Shown here: piece after piece, positions 43,014 through 50,692 of the stretch
How the letters are laid out: each line of letters starts with the position of its first letter
Numbering within the stretch: the stretch's first letter is position 1
DNA from: Actinobacteria bacterium IMCC26207
GTDB lineage: Bacteria; Actinomycetota; Acidimicrobiia; Acidimicrobiales; Microtrichaceae
DNA length: 64,000 nucleotides
Assembly (NCBI GenBank): GCA_001025035.1
Contig: LCZK01000010.1
Span: forward strand, 1-64,000
Reading direction: 5' to 3'
The notes under the pieces: model-generated
What the model saw: the letters and a program-made list of their open reading frames with translations, nothing else
Told to the model about the DNA's origin: nothing
Database searches by the model: none
Program-made: the position numbers and the translations under genes

Positions 43014-43349
43014 ATGGGCCAGCCAGTAACTGTTATTGAGAAACCTTCGAGTCAGAGCGGGGTTATCCGCTTTGAGATCAACCGCACGCTGACTGGTATG
43101 GGCCATGAGCGTTATCTGGCGAATCAGACTATTGAGGGTGATCGCCCGCCAGATGAGTTAGCGCGTCGGCTCTTTGCTCGGGGTGGAATCGAAGGTATTC
43201 ACATCAACTCCAATCTGATTACTGTCACTCTTGAGTCAGGCGCCAACACCGAGGGTCTTCTCGAGATCATTGGCTCCTTGTACACCTTCTATGGCGAAGG
43301 TGTGGCCGTTCCCACACATGCAGACTTTGGGTATGTAGAAGAGGAATAA
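43014..43349 (+). CDS. Nfu/NifU N-terminal-domain protein
   Basis: 111 residues. The whole protein matches the N-terminal domain of Nfu scaffolds: RFEINRTLTGMGHERY, DELARRLFARGGIEGIHINSNLITVTL and an acidic tail. It lacks the C-terminal CXXC domain that holds the Fe-S cluster, so it cannot itself be a classical carrier. GAGG lies 5 nt before ATG 43014. It lies upstream of imuA' on the same strand but that gene has its own SOS promoter. Confidence 0.78.
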   Translation: MGQPVTVIEKPSSQSGVIRFEINRTLTGMGHERYLANQTIEGDRPPDELARRLFARGGIEGIHINSNLITVTLESGANTEGLLEIIGSLYTFYGEGVAVPTHADFGYVEEE

Positions 43350-43362
43350 TCATTTGTAAGTA

Positions 43363-43378
43363 TCGAACAAGTGTTCGA
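43363..43378 (+). promoter_or_regulatory. LexA (SOS) box of imuA'-imuB
   Basis: TCGAAC-AAGT-GTTCGA, a perfect palindrome of the actinobacterial SOS-box type, directly upstream of and partly overlapping the -10 hexamer GATACT (43377-43382). That hexamer ends 6 nt before ATG 43389. LexA bound here would block RNA polymerase; DNA damage would derepress imuA'-imuB. Confidence 0.93.
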
Positions 43379-43388
43379 TACTTGGGTG

Positions 43389-44165
43389 ATGCGTGCTGTT
43401 GACTCAAAAAAAAGCCCTGCTGCAATTGCCCAATTGCGCACAGCCCTAGCGCATACACGACCTGTTGTTCTTGCTGAACAGCGGAGACTGCCGCTGTTGC
43501 AAGCCTTTCAAGAAGTGTTCCCCGGTGGTGGGTTGCAACGCGGTTCCATAGTGCATGTCAGCGGGGCTGTTGGGGCAACGGCGGTTGCATTGGCTGTAGC
43601 AGCGGGGCCAACCCAAGCAGGTTCTTGGGCTGCTTGTGTTGGTGTAGAGCAAATGGGCTGGGCTGCTGCTGCTGAGCTAGGGGTGCAGTTACAGCGCGTG
43701 GCCGTTATCCAAACTCCTAGCAAATCCTGGGCCACAGTAACTGCGGCATTGGTGGACTCATTCGATCTTGTGCTGTGCGGGGCAGAACACGCACCATCTG
43801 CGCAAGATGCGCGGCGCTTAGTTGCCCGCGCACGCGAACGCGGATCAGTCGTGATGTTCATCAGCGGAGAATCGCTAGGAGCGGCGCAGAGTGCTCGGCC
43901 TTGGCCCTCGGTTGCTGATGTAGAGCTTTCTGTCGTACATGCCGAGTGGTTTGGGATTGGTCAGGGCACGGGTCGTTTGCGTCAGCGTCATATCAGCCTT
44001 GATGTGACTGGACGGCGAGGCCTAAGTCGTTCGCAGCGACTGGAGTTGTGGCTGCCAGATATTTCGGGTGCTGTAGCGGCAGCCGAGCATATTCAAGCAT
44101 CGACTCCTACAGAACTAACTCCTACAGAACTAACTCCTTCTAGTCCGCTACTGGATGTGGGTTGA
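43389..44165 (+). CDS. imuA': SOS mutasome accessory protein ImuA'
   Basis: 258 residues with a RecA-like core. In mycobacteria ImuA' bridges ImuB and the polymerase DnaE2 for damage-induced mutagenesis. The region around residue 55 that would be Walker A reads VSGAVGATAVALA and lacks the Lys-Ser/Thr, so ATP hydrolysis is not expected. The start is set at ATG 43389, 6 nt after the -10; GTG 43371 would lie inside the LexA box. The C-terminus contains a 15-bp tandem repeat encoding PTELT units. Confidence 0.88.
   Translation: MRAVDSKKSPAAIAQLRTALAHTRPVVLAEQRRLPLLQAFQEVFPGGGLQRGSIVHVSGAVGATAVALAVAAGPTQAGSWAACVGVEQMGWAAAAELGVQLQRVAVIQTPSKSWATVTAALVDSFDLVLCGAEHAPSAQDARRLVARARERGSVVMFISGESLGAAQSARPWPSVADVELSVVHAEWFGIGQGTGRLRQRHISLDVTGRRGLSRSQRLELWLPDISGAVAAAEHIQASTPTELTPTELTPSSPLLDVG
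44103..44141. repeat. 15-bp tandem repeat in imuA'
   Basis: Two and a half copies of ACTCCTACAGAACTA, encoding repeated TPTEL/PTELT near the ImuA' C-terminus. In frame. Confidence 0.9.
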
Positions 44166-44166
44166 G

Positions 44167-45966
44167 ATGCCCAACACCGGCAGTCATTGCAGCCAAAGCA
44201 GTGCTGATTCTGCAGGCAGTGCAGCACGGACGTTGGTTGTGTTGTGCGCCGATTGGCCAGCAGTAGCAACTGCACGACCCGCCGAGAAACCGCTCGTCGT
44301 AGTCCATGCCAACAGAGTGATCTCGCTCAACTTGGGTGCAAGACGTCAAGGCATTGCTATTGGGTTCACGATGCGTGAAGCGCAAGCGCATTCCCCCGCT
44401 GTAGAGGTAGTGCAATACGACCAACAACGAGATGCGAGGGCATTCGAGTTGGTTCTTGCAGCAGTTGAAGAGTTCGTGCCACGAGTCGAGGTCATAGAAC
44501 CTGGTCAATGTGCCTTTCCGACTCTTGGTCCATCGAGTTACCACGGAGGGGATCATGCTCTGGCACAACTTGTGCTTGCCCGAGTACAAACAGCCGTACT
44601 CAATACAGCCGTACTCAATACAGCCGTACTGCAAGAAAGTGGATTCGCTCATAACAGGGGAGCAACGCTTGCTTGTGTCGTCGGAGTGGGTATTGCCGAT
44701 GGCCCACAGGGCGCTCAGATCGCAGCGAAAGAGTCGATTCTCCGTACTGGTGTTCTGGGTACTGGTGTTCTGCAACCAATGGTTGTGCAACCAGGAAAAA
44801 CTGCCGAGTTTCTTTCTCCTCTTCCTATCGAACGTCTTGGCGTGGCAACTGACTCTACGCATTCATCGAAATCTGCCGCCGAGATGTTTGATGTATCTCG
44901 GCGTTTAGGAATCAGAACAGTAGGACGCTTTGCAGCGCTCCCTATTGCCGATGTGAGTGCACGTTTTGGCAGTCTCGGTATGTCTGCGTATCGCTTAGCA
45001 ACTGGCTTCGAGACAACACCGCTCAATCTTGCTGATCCCTCAGTGGATTTTTCTGTAGAGGCTGCAATAGATCCGCTGGCGGAACGAGTAGATCAGGTGG
45101 CCTTTGTGGCGGTTGCATTAGCTGAGCAACTTCATGCCGAACTATCTGGTCAGGGTCTTGCATGCTCGCGCGTACTCGTGGTGGCCCAAACCGATGCGGG
45201 TGATCGTATTGAGCGGCTTTGGCGTCATGAAGGTGCACTTTCAGCAGCCGATATCGCTCGGCGGGTTCGCTGGCAGTTAGAGGGATGGTTGAGCACAGGT
45301 CGTTCTTTGGGTCGTTGTTCCGGTGGTGTTGAACGACTGCAACTCATCCCAGAGCAGGTGATTGCAGATACGGGCATGCAGCTTGGATTCTGGGGAGAGA
45401 TTCACAATGCAACCGAACGCGCTGTTCAAGCCTTGGCTCGGGTGCAAGCGTTGCTCGGTGCAGATGCAGTGAAGCTGCCAGAGTTACGCGGTGCAAGGTC
45501 GGTCTCTGAGCAGTGTCAACTTGTGCCAATCGACGCAGTGGATCTGTTCGCAAAAGGGCGTTCCTCAGCAAATCAGAGCCCTGCTAACAGTCAGAATTCA
45601 GCTAGCAGTCAGAACCCAACTAGTAGTCAGACTGCAGGTATGGGTCCTTGGCCGGGCCGTCTGCCGCTGCCCTCCCCAACCGTGGTCTGGTCTGAGCCTG
45701 TAGAAGCAGAGCTTGTTGATGCCTTTGGGCAGAGCTTGGGTGTGAGCGGCCGGGGTGTGATGAGCGCAGTGCCAGTTCGTTGCCGTGTGGCCGGTGGACA
45801 GTGGCACCAGATTCAATATTGGGCTGGCCCTTGGTGCACTGAGCAGCGATGGTGGGATGCCATCGGCCACCGTAGGCGTGCTCGGGTGCAGGTTCTCTTT
45901 GATACTGCTGCGCACCTGCTCACCCTCGAAGCTGGTCAGTGGTGGTTGGAGGCCACCTATGACTAG
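44167..45966 (+). CDS. imuB: Y-family polymerase-like mutasome protein ImuB
   Basis: 599 residues. A DinB/UmuC-like fold in which the first catalytic segment is replaced by VVLCADWPAVAT and the acidic pair in the palm reads EPGQCAF, as in non-catalytic ImuB proteins. The finger and little-finger regions (ARRLGIRTVGRFAALP type) are kept. The C-terminal ImuB-C domain begins near WPGRLPLPSP. ImuB links the mutasome to the beta clamp. ATG 44167 starts 1 nt after the imuA' stop; ATG 44155 is an in-frame alternative. Three in-frame tandem repeats lie inside. Confidence 0.9.
   Translation: MPNTGSHCSQSSADSAGSAARTLVVLCADWPAVATARPAEKPLVVVHANRVISLNLGARRQGIAIGFTMREAQAHSPAVEVVQYDQQRDARAFELVLAAVEEFVPRVEVIEPGQCAFPTLGPSSYHGGDHALAQLVLARVQTAVLNTAVLNTAVLQESGFAHNRGATLACVVGVGIADGPQGAQIAAKESILRTGVLGTGVLQPMVVQPGKTAEFLSPLPIERLGVATDSTHSSKSAAEMFDVSRRLGIRTVGRFAALPIADVSARFGSLGMSAYRLATGFETTPLNLADPSVDFSVEAAIDPLAERVDQVAFVAVALAEQLHAELSGQGLACSRVLVVAQTDAGDRIERLWRHEGALSAADIARRVRWQLEGWLSTGRSLGRCSGGVERLQLIPEQVIADTGMQLGFWGEIHNATERAVQALARVQALLGADAVKLPELRGARSVSEQCQLVPIDAVDLFAKGRSSANQSPANSQNSASSQNPTSSQTAGMGPWPGRLPLPSPTVVWSEPVEAELVDAFGQSLGVSGRGVMSAVPVRCRVAGGQWHQIQYWAGPWCTEQRWWDAIGHRRRARVQVLFDTAAHLLTLEAGQWWLEATYD
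44590..44634. repeat. 15-bp tandem repeat in imuB (first)
   Basis: Three copies of ACAGCCGTACTCAAT, encoding TAVLN repeats inside the palm-like region of ImuB. Frame is preserved. Confidence 0.9.
44744..44773. repeat. 15-bp tandem repeat in imuB (second)
   Basis: Two copies of GTACTGGTGTTCTGG (last base varies), encoding TGVLG/TGVLQ. Confidence 0.85.
45583..45636. repeat. 18-bp tandem repeat in imuB linker
   Basis: Three degenerate 18-bp units with the core AGTCAGA, encoding SQNSAS/SQNPTS/SQTAG in the Ser/Asn/Gln linker before the ImuB-C domain. Confidence 0.75.
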
Positions 45967-45995
45967 GCAGAGCCACCGCACCCACGATTCAGAAC

Positions 45996-46037
45996 CAGAG
46001 AGTTCTTTTTAGAAAGCAGAGAGTTCCTTCAGGAAAC
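45996..46037. repeat. 21-bp direct repeat after imuB
   Basis: Two 21-bp units beginning CAGAGAGTTC and ending AGAAAG or GGAAAC, in the gap between imuB and the response regulator. Confidence 0.75.
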
Positions 46038-46171
46038 TGCTGATTATTGAAGCCTGAGCCCCATTCCTGAGAAGAAACCTGAGAGACTGTTCCTGAGAGA
46101 ATCTGTTCAGTGGGAAGATCCCGCTGTAGCACTATTCAGCAGTAGATGCGCACAGTCGCAAAGGAGCGAAC

Positions 46172-46888
46172 ATGACTACATCCGGTGCAGAGACCACTCC
46201 CTCCTCGGGGCGAATTCTTCTGGTCGAGGACGAAGCCGCACTGGCCGACGGTGTAGCGCGGGGTCTGCGGGCTGAAGGGTTTGATGTCGAAATCACCTAT
46301 GACGGCCTGAGTGGCCTAGCGCGAGCGCGAGCGGATGACATTGATGCAATCGTTCTCGACATCATGCTGCCTGGGTTGAACGGCTACAAAGTGTGTCGGA
46401 CACTGAGAGAAGAAGGCATCGGTACTCCCATCTTGATGCTCACCGCTAAGTCTGGCGAATACGACGAGGCGGAAGCCCTTGATACTGGCGCAGATGATTT
46501 TCTGACTAAGCCGTTCTCTTATGTCGTGCTGGTGGCCCGAGTGCGAGCCTTACTGCGCCGCTCAGCCGATGGTCGGGCCCAACCAATTGTGATCGATGAT
46601 CTGCTCTTGGATCCCCTTGCTCGAACATGTCGTCGCGGCGAGACGGACATTCCGCTCACCACTCGCGAGTACGAACTGTTAGAAGCGCTCATGCGGAAGC
46701 CCGGTCAAGTCGTTCCAAAACAGACGCTGCTTGAGCATGTCTGGGGTGAAGACTTTAAAGGTGACCCCAATGTTGTTGAGGTCTATGTGGGCTACCTACG
46801 CCGCAAAATAGATCGCCCGTTTGACCGCCAAGATATCGAAACCGTTCGTGGAATCGGTTACCGGATCGGTGAAGGGGCCAGTGTCTGA
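46172..46888 (+). CDS. OmpR-family response regulator
   Basis: 238 residues. The receiver domain (about 14-125) has the acidic pair VEDEAA, the phospho-acceptor Asp in IVLDIMLPGLNG and the Lys in LTKPFSY. The C-terminal winged helix includes LTTREYELLEAL and the final VEVYVGYLRRKID...TVRGIGYRI. AAAGGAG lies 5 nt before ATG. It overlaps the kinase gene and forms a cognate pair with it. Confidence 0.95.
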   Translation: MTTSGAETTPSSGRILLVEDEAALADGVARGLRAEGFDVEITYDGLSGLARARADDIDAIVLDIMLPGLNGYKVCRTLREEGIGTPILMLTAKSGEYDEAEALDTGADDFLTKPFSYVVLVARVRALLRRSADGRAQPIVIDDLLLDPLARTCRRGETDIPLTTREYELLEALMRKPGQVVPKQTLLEHVWGEDFKGDPNVVEVYVGYLRRKIDRPFDRQDIETVRGIGYRIGEGASV

Positions 46889-48350
46889 AGGTCTGGGGCC
46901 CCAGATTGCCTCTGAGCTAGGAACTGAGCCGGCCGCGGCCTACTCCCGCCCGCGGAAGCGTGAGTTGGTTCGTCTCCGGCTTACTGCCATCGTGGTGATC
47001 ACAGTTTTTGTCGCACTGGTCCTCGGTGCTGTGCTGCTTCGAACATGGGTCCAAGCAACGCTGACCAACGACCTACGTGCTCGTAATGAGCGCATCGTAG
47101 GTTTTATGGCCGATTCGCTCAGCAAAGGTCGCGTCCCTGCAGAGCTCTTTGCCTCGGTCAATACCCTCGAGAGTCAGTTGGATCAGCAGACCTCGGCTGA
47201 TCTCTTTGGTCGCGCAGCAAACGCTGAGCAGGTGTTGTCGACCACCTACTTCTATCTAGACGGTCAAGGCCTGTCGGAATTGAACTTCAAAGTCGATGAT
47301 CAGGGCCGCCTTGTATTGTTCGGCCGTCAAGGACCCCCGCGGCCAACGGCCGCAAACGCTATCGAGGTCGTCCGGGATCTACCTACCCAATATGGCACCC
47401 TCCGGCTTCATGCCGTATCACCGGTAGACGAGATCAAGCGATCGGTATCTGCGCTCTCGAATGGGCTACTCATCAGCCTTCCGCTCCTGATTGCCGGAGC
47501 CGGTTTAATGACCTGGATCATTACAGGTCGGGCGCTTGCCCCAGTGGCGGACATGACGGGTCGAGTCCAAGAACTGACAGCGAACAATCTTGATGCACGT
47601 GTGCCCGTTCCGAATACCAATGACGAGATTGCTCAGCTGGGACACATGCTCAACGAGATGTTGGGTCGTCTTCAGAAATCCTCGATCACACAGCGTCAGT
47701 TCATCTCTGACGCCAGCCATGAGCTGCGTTCCCCGGTTGCATCGATTCGTGCCCAGCTCGAAACGGCGTTGCAATACCCCCAAGATGTGGATTGGCCAGC
47801 AGTCGCTCGCATTGTTCTTGCAGAAGATGACCGCCTAGAACACCTTGTTGACAACCTCTTGGCTATGGCTCGCCTAGAAGAGGGTCGACTCGGCCGTCGC
47901 AGCGAGGTCGACCTAGACGATCTGGTCATGGAACAAACGCACCGAATGACTTCGGTTCGAATGGATGTCTCCGCCGTTTCGGCTGGGCGCGTCTGGGGTA
48001 ACCCTGATGAACTCACCAGCGTGATCCGCAACCTGTTAGATAATGCAGCTCGCTATGCAGCCTCAACCATCAAAGTGAGCGTCGCCGAACATGGCCCTTG
48101 GGTGGTGCTCTCAGTGGCCGATGATGGCCCCGGAGTACCTGAAGGCGAACGGAATCAAGTCTTCGAGCGGTTTGCTCGCCTGCAAGAGAGTCGAGAACGA
48201 GATAAGGGCGGAACAGGACTAGGTCTGTCACTCACCAAGCGAATCGTGGAGAGCCACGGGGGTATCATTCGCGTCGAGTCCGCAGCTTCTGGAGGAGCTC
48301 TCTTTATTGTTTCGCTGCCAGCGACTGGAGTCGCTGATCTGCCAACGTAG
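46881..48350 (+). CDS. Membrane sensor histidine kinase
   Basis: 489 residues: TM1 (about 34-53), an extracytoplasmic sensor of about 140 residues, TM2 (about 196-216), HAMP, a HisKA domain with SDASHELRSPVASI (H280), and a HATPase domain with N-box IRNLLDNAARYA, G1 VADDGPGVP and G2 GGTGLGLSLTK. All catalytic motifs are intact. GTG 46881, inside the regulator's end and preceded by GAAGGGG, is the likely start. The signal is unknown. Confidence 0.93.
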   Translation: MSEGLGPQIASELGTEPAAAYSRPRKRELVRLRLTAIVVITVFVALVLGAVLLRTWVQATLTNDLRARNERIVGFMADSLSKGRVPAELFASVNTLESQLDQQTSADLFGRAANAEQVLSTTYFYLDGQGLSELNFKVDDQGRLVLFGRQGPPRPTAANAIEVVRDLPTQYGTLRLHAVSPVDEIKRSVSALSNGLLISLPLLIAGAGLMTWIITGRALAPVADMTGRVQELTANNLDARVPVPNTNDEIAQLGHMLNEMLGRLQKSSITQRQFISDASHELRSPVASIRAQLETALQYPQDVDWPAVARIVLAEDDRLEHLVDNLLAMARLEEGRLGRRSEVDLDDLVMEQTHRMTSVRMDVSAVSAGRVWGNPDELTSVIRNLLDNAARYAASTIKVSVAEHGPWVVLSVADDGPGVPEGERNQVFERFARLQESRERDKGGTGLGLSLTKRIVESHGGIIRVESAASGGALFIVSLPATGVADLPT

Positions 48351-48358
48351 ATGCAGTC

Positions 48359-50518
48359 CTAGAGCGAGGAGCGGGACGAGGTTGCCGAAGCTGCGATGGG
48401 CTTGTGGCTCTGCATGAATTTCTCGAAAGCCAATCGCGGCAGCGGGGGAGCATAGAAAAACCCTTGCACCGAATCGCATCCGCCGTCGATCAGGAACCGG
48501 CGTTGCTCTTCGGTTTCGACACCTTCCCCGACTGTGTGAATTCCAAGCCCTTGGGCCAGGTTCAAAATGGCGCGAGTGATGGTTTCTGATCTGCCATCAC
48601 CAAGTTCACTGACAAAGCAGCGATCAACCTTCAGGGTGTGAAGCGGCAGCATGTGCAGGTGAGATAGCGATGAATACCCAGTGCCAAAGTCGTCGAGCGA
48701 GACCAAGAAACCCAGTTCGTGCAGGTCGCTCAGGCGTTGCGCCGTTACCTCGACATCACGCATGAGCAACGTCTCGGTGATCTCGAGTTCAAGCTGGGAC
48801 GGAAGTACCCCAACGTTGTCAAGGGTGGCAGCGAGACGTTGAACAAATCCCCGCTGCTCAAATTCGGTAGCTGAAATGTTGATCGCAATACGTGAGCCTG
48901 CATTGAGCAGGTTCTGCTGGTTCCACCCTGCTAGATCTTCCGCAACAGTTGTGACGACCATGTCGCTAATCGCAGAGATTGCTCCAGTGGCTTCGGCATC
49001 TGGGATGAAAATAGAAGGCGGAATCGGGCCGTGTTCGGGGTGGTTCCAGCGCACGAGTGCCTCGGCCCCAGAGACTGCGCCAGATTGCAGGTCAATAATG
49101 GGCTGGTAGTACACCTGCAAATTGCGCTGCGCAGCAGCAAGGCGAAGGTCTCGGTCCAAAGCAAGGCCCGTTCGGCCCCGCTTATCAAGGGAACTTTCGA
49201 AGAAGCGAACCTGATGGCGACCTTCTCTTCGGCTCGCTGCAAGAGCAGTATCGGCTGCGCGTACAAGAGTTGCACCATCGCGTGCATTGGCAGGGTAGCG
49301 AGAGATTCCGACCGACGCAGTCAAGCGAAGCTCAAGACCTTCCACAACTAGTGGTTGTTCAATTCTTCGCTGCAATTCTTCTGCCAGTCGGCGAAGGCGA
49401 GTATCGAAAGAAAGGCTTGCATCGTTGCCCGTGATGACGACGAGGAACTCATCGACTCCAACTCGACCGATTTCAATGTGACGTTCTGTTAGATCCCGGA
49501 TGCGATCGGCAACAGCGATGAGTACCTCGTCGCCGAAGGCAGTGCCAAAGGTGTCGTTGACGCTACGAAAGTCATCAAGGTCAACATGGAGCACACCCAC
49601 TCGTGCATCATCGGCGTTGGATGAATTCCGTTCTGCTGCTCGAACTGCTGCGTCTACCTGAGCGGTGATGTGGTGCCGGCTGCGAAGAGAGGTGAGGTGG
49701 TCAGTTGCCTCGATCTGTTCACGACGGTCGACTGACTGCAGCAGCGCAGTAAGATCACCCAGAACGAGCACAGCACCACGAAGAGACTGATCAGTCCCAA
49801 GGAGCGGTTCACAGCTGACCTCGACCGAGATGAGTTCACCCAAGACACGATTCAGGCCGTTACCTCTGAGTTGTACATGATCGAGGCGCTGCGGTTCGCC
49901 GGTTCGAAGGGCCTTGACGGGGGGAGTGTCCTCAATCTCTAAGAAATCCCCTTCCAGCGATTGCCAGATCCAAGGAGGGTCAAACACGCTGTGATCGAGC
50001 ACCAGGCTTTGCTGCAGATCTACGAGTTGCAAAAAGGCAGTATTTGCCCGTTCAACCCGGCCCAGATGATCCAGAATTGCCACGCCCTCTCCAAGGGCCT
50101 CAAGGGTGGCATCAAGCAAGGACTCAACTTGTGGAGGTTGGGAGGCGGGCAGCGTTGCGAGCGGTTGGGATCTGGTGATTGCCAGCACTCGTGCTTGTTC
50201 CGGCTCGCCCGAGTAATCGCGAGTGAGTGTCAGATCAACGAGTTGCACGAATCCAATCTCTGACCGAAGGCCCACCGAAACAGTGTGGCTAGCAGCAGGG
50301 GGAATTTGTGCCAGCAGTAATTGCCAAGCCTCCAAGGAAATTTCTGGCTCGATCAGACTGCAGAAGTTGGTCCCGAGGAGCGTTCCCGGATGAGATCCCG
50401 CTTGCAGTGAACCTGATTGGCTGACTTCAACAATGGAAGCATCGCTGGCATCGAGCAGCCAGACACCATCTTGCAGATGATCGACGAGCAGTGCCAGTAG
50501 TTCTTCGGCCTCAGACAT
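48359..50518 (-). CDS. PAS-GGDEF-EAL cyclic-di-GMP protein with altered GGDEF
   Basis: 719 residues: two PAS-like regions (about 15-115 and 130-260), a GGDEF domain (about 265-440) and an EAL domain (about 455-705). The signature reads GVDEF (354-358), with the second glycine replaced, so cyclase activity is probably lost or weak. The EAL domain keeps EAL (486-488), the glutamate of ELEITE, DDFGTGYSS and GEGVET, so c-di-GMP hydrolysis is expected. AAGGAGGT precedes the ATG. It is cytosolic, and its PAS domains may bind a ligand or cofactor. Confidence 0.93.
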   Translation of the reverse strand: MSEAEELLALLVDHLQDGVWLLDASDASIVEVSQSGSLQAGSHPGTLLGTNFCSLIEPEISLEAWQLLLAQIPPAASHTVSVGLRSEIGFVQLVDLTLTRDYSGEPEQARVLAITRSQPLATLPASQPPQVESLLDATLEALGEGVAILDHLGRVERANTAFLQLVDLQQSLVLDHSVFDPPWIWQSLEGDFLEIEDTPPVKALRTGEPQRLDHVQLRGNGLNRVLGELISVEVSCEPLLGTDQSLRGAVLVLGDLTALLQSVDRREQIEATDHLTSLRSRHHITAQVDAAVRAAERNSSNADDARVGVLHVDLDDFRSVNDTFGTAFGDEVLIAVADRIRDLTERHIEIGRVGVDEFLVVITGNDASLSFDTRLRRLAEELQRRIEQPLVVEGLELRLTASVGISRYPANARDGATLVRAADTALAASRREGRHQVRFFESSLDKRGRTGLALDRDLRLAAAQRNLQVYYQPIIDLQSGAVSGAEALVRWNHPEHGPIPPSIFIPDAEATGAISAISDMVVTTVAEDLAGWNQQNLLNAGSRIAINISATEFEQRGFVQRLAATLDNVGVLPSQLELEITETLLMRDVEVTAQRLSDLHELGFLVSLDDFGTGYSSLSHLHMLPLHTLKVDRCFVSELGDGRSETITRAILNLAQGLGIHTVGEGVETEEQRRFLIDGGCDSVQGFFYAPPLPRLAFEKFMQSHKPIAASATSSRSSL

Positions 50519-50692
50519 GATTACCTCCTTATGCAGCCTGCAAGCGAAAGCAGAGAGCGGCCAGACTCACTTCAGACGCGGAACTCAGGAACAGGAATTA
50601 AGTAGATCAAAGTTGGCCGAGACACAGTTTTACTTTCGCGCGGAGCGTGGTCGGTGGATGCCTGCCGAATACTTGGCGCAGTTCTCAGCGAT

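Noticed and set aside
43005..44165. Nfu-N protein and imuA' as one operon
   Set aside because: A perfect SOS box and a -10 lie between them, so imuA' has its own promoter; read-through from the Nfu-N gene is possible but not needed.
44140..44862. Minus-strand ORF of 240 codons opposite imuB
   Set aside because: ImuB is clearly coding on the plus strand; the antisense frame has no motif or start signal.
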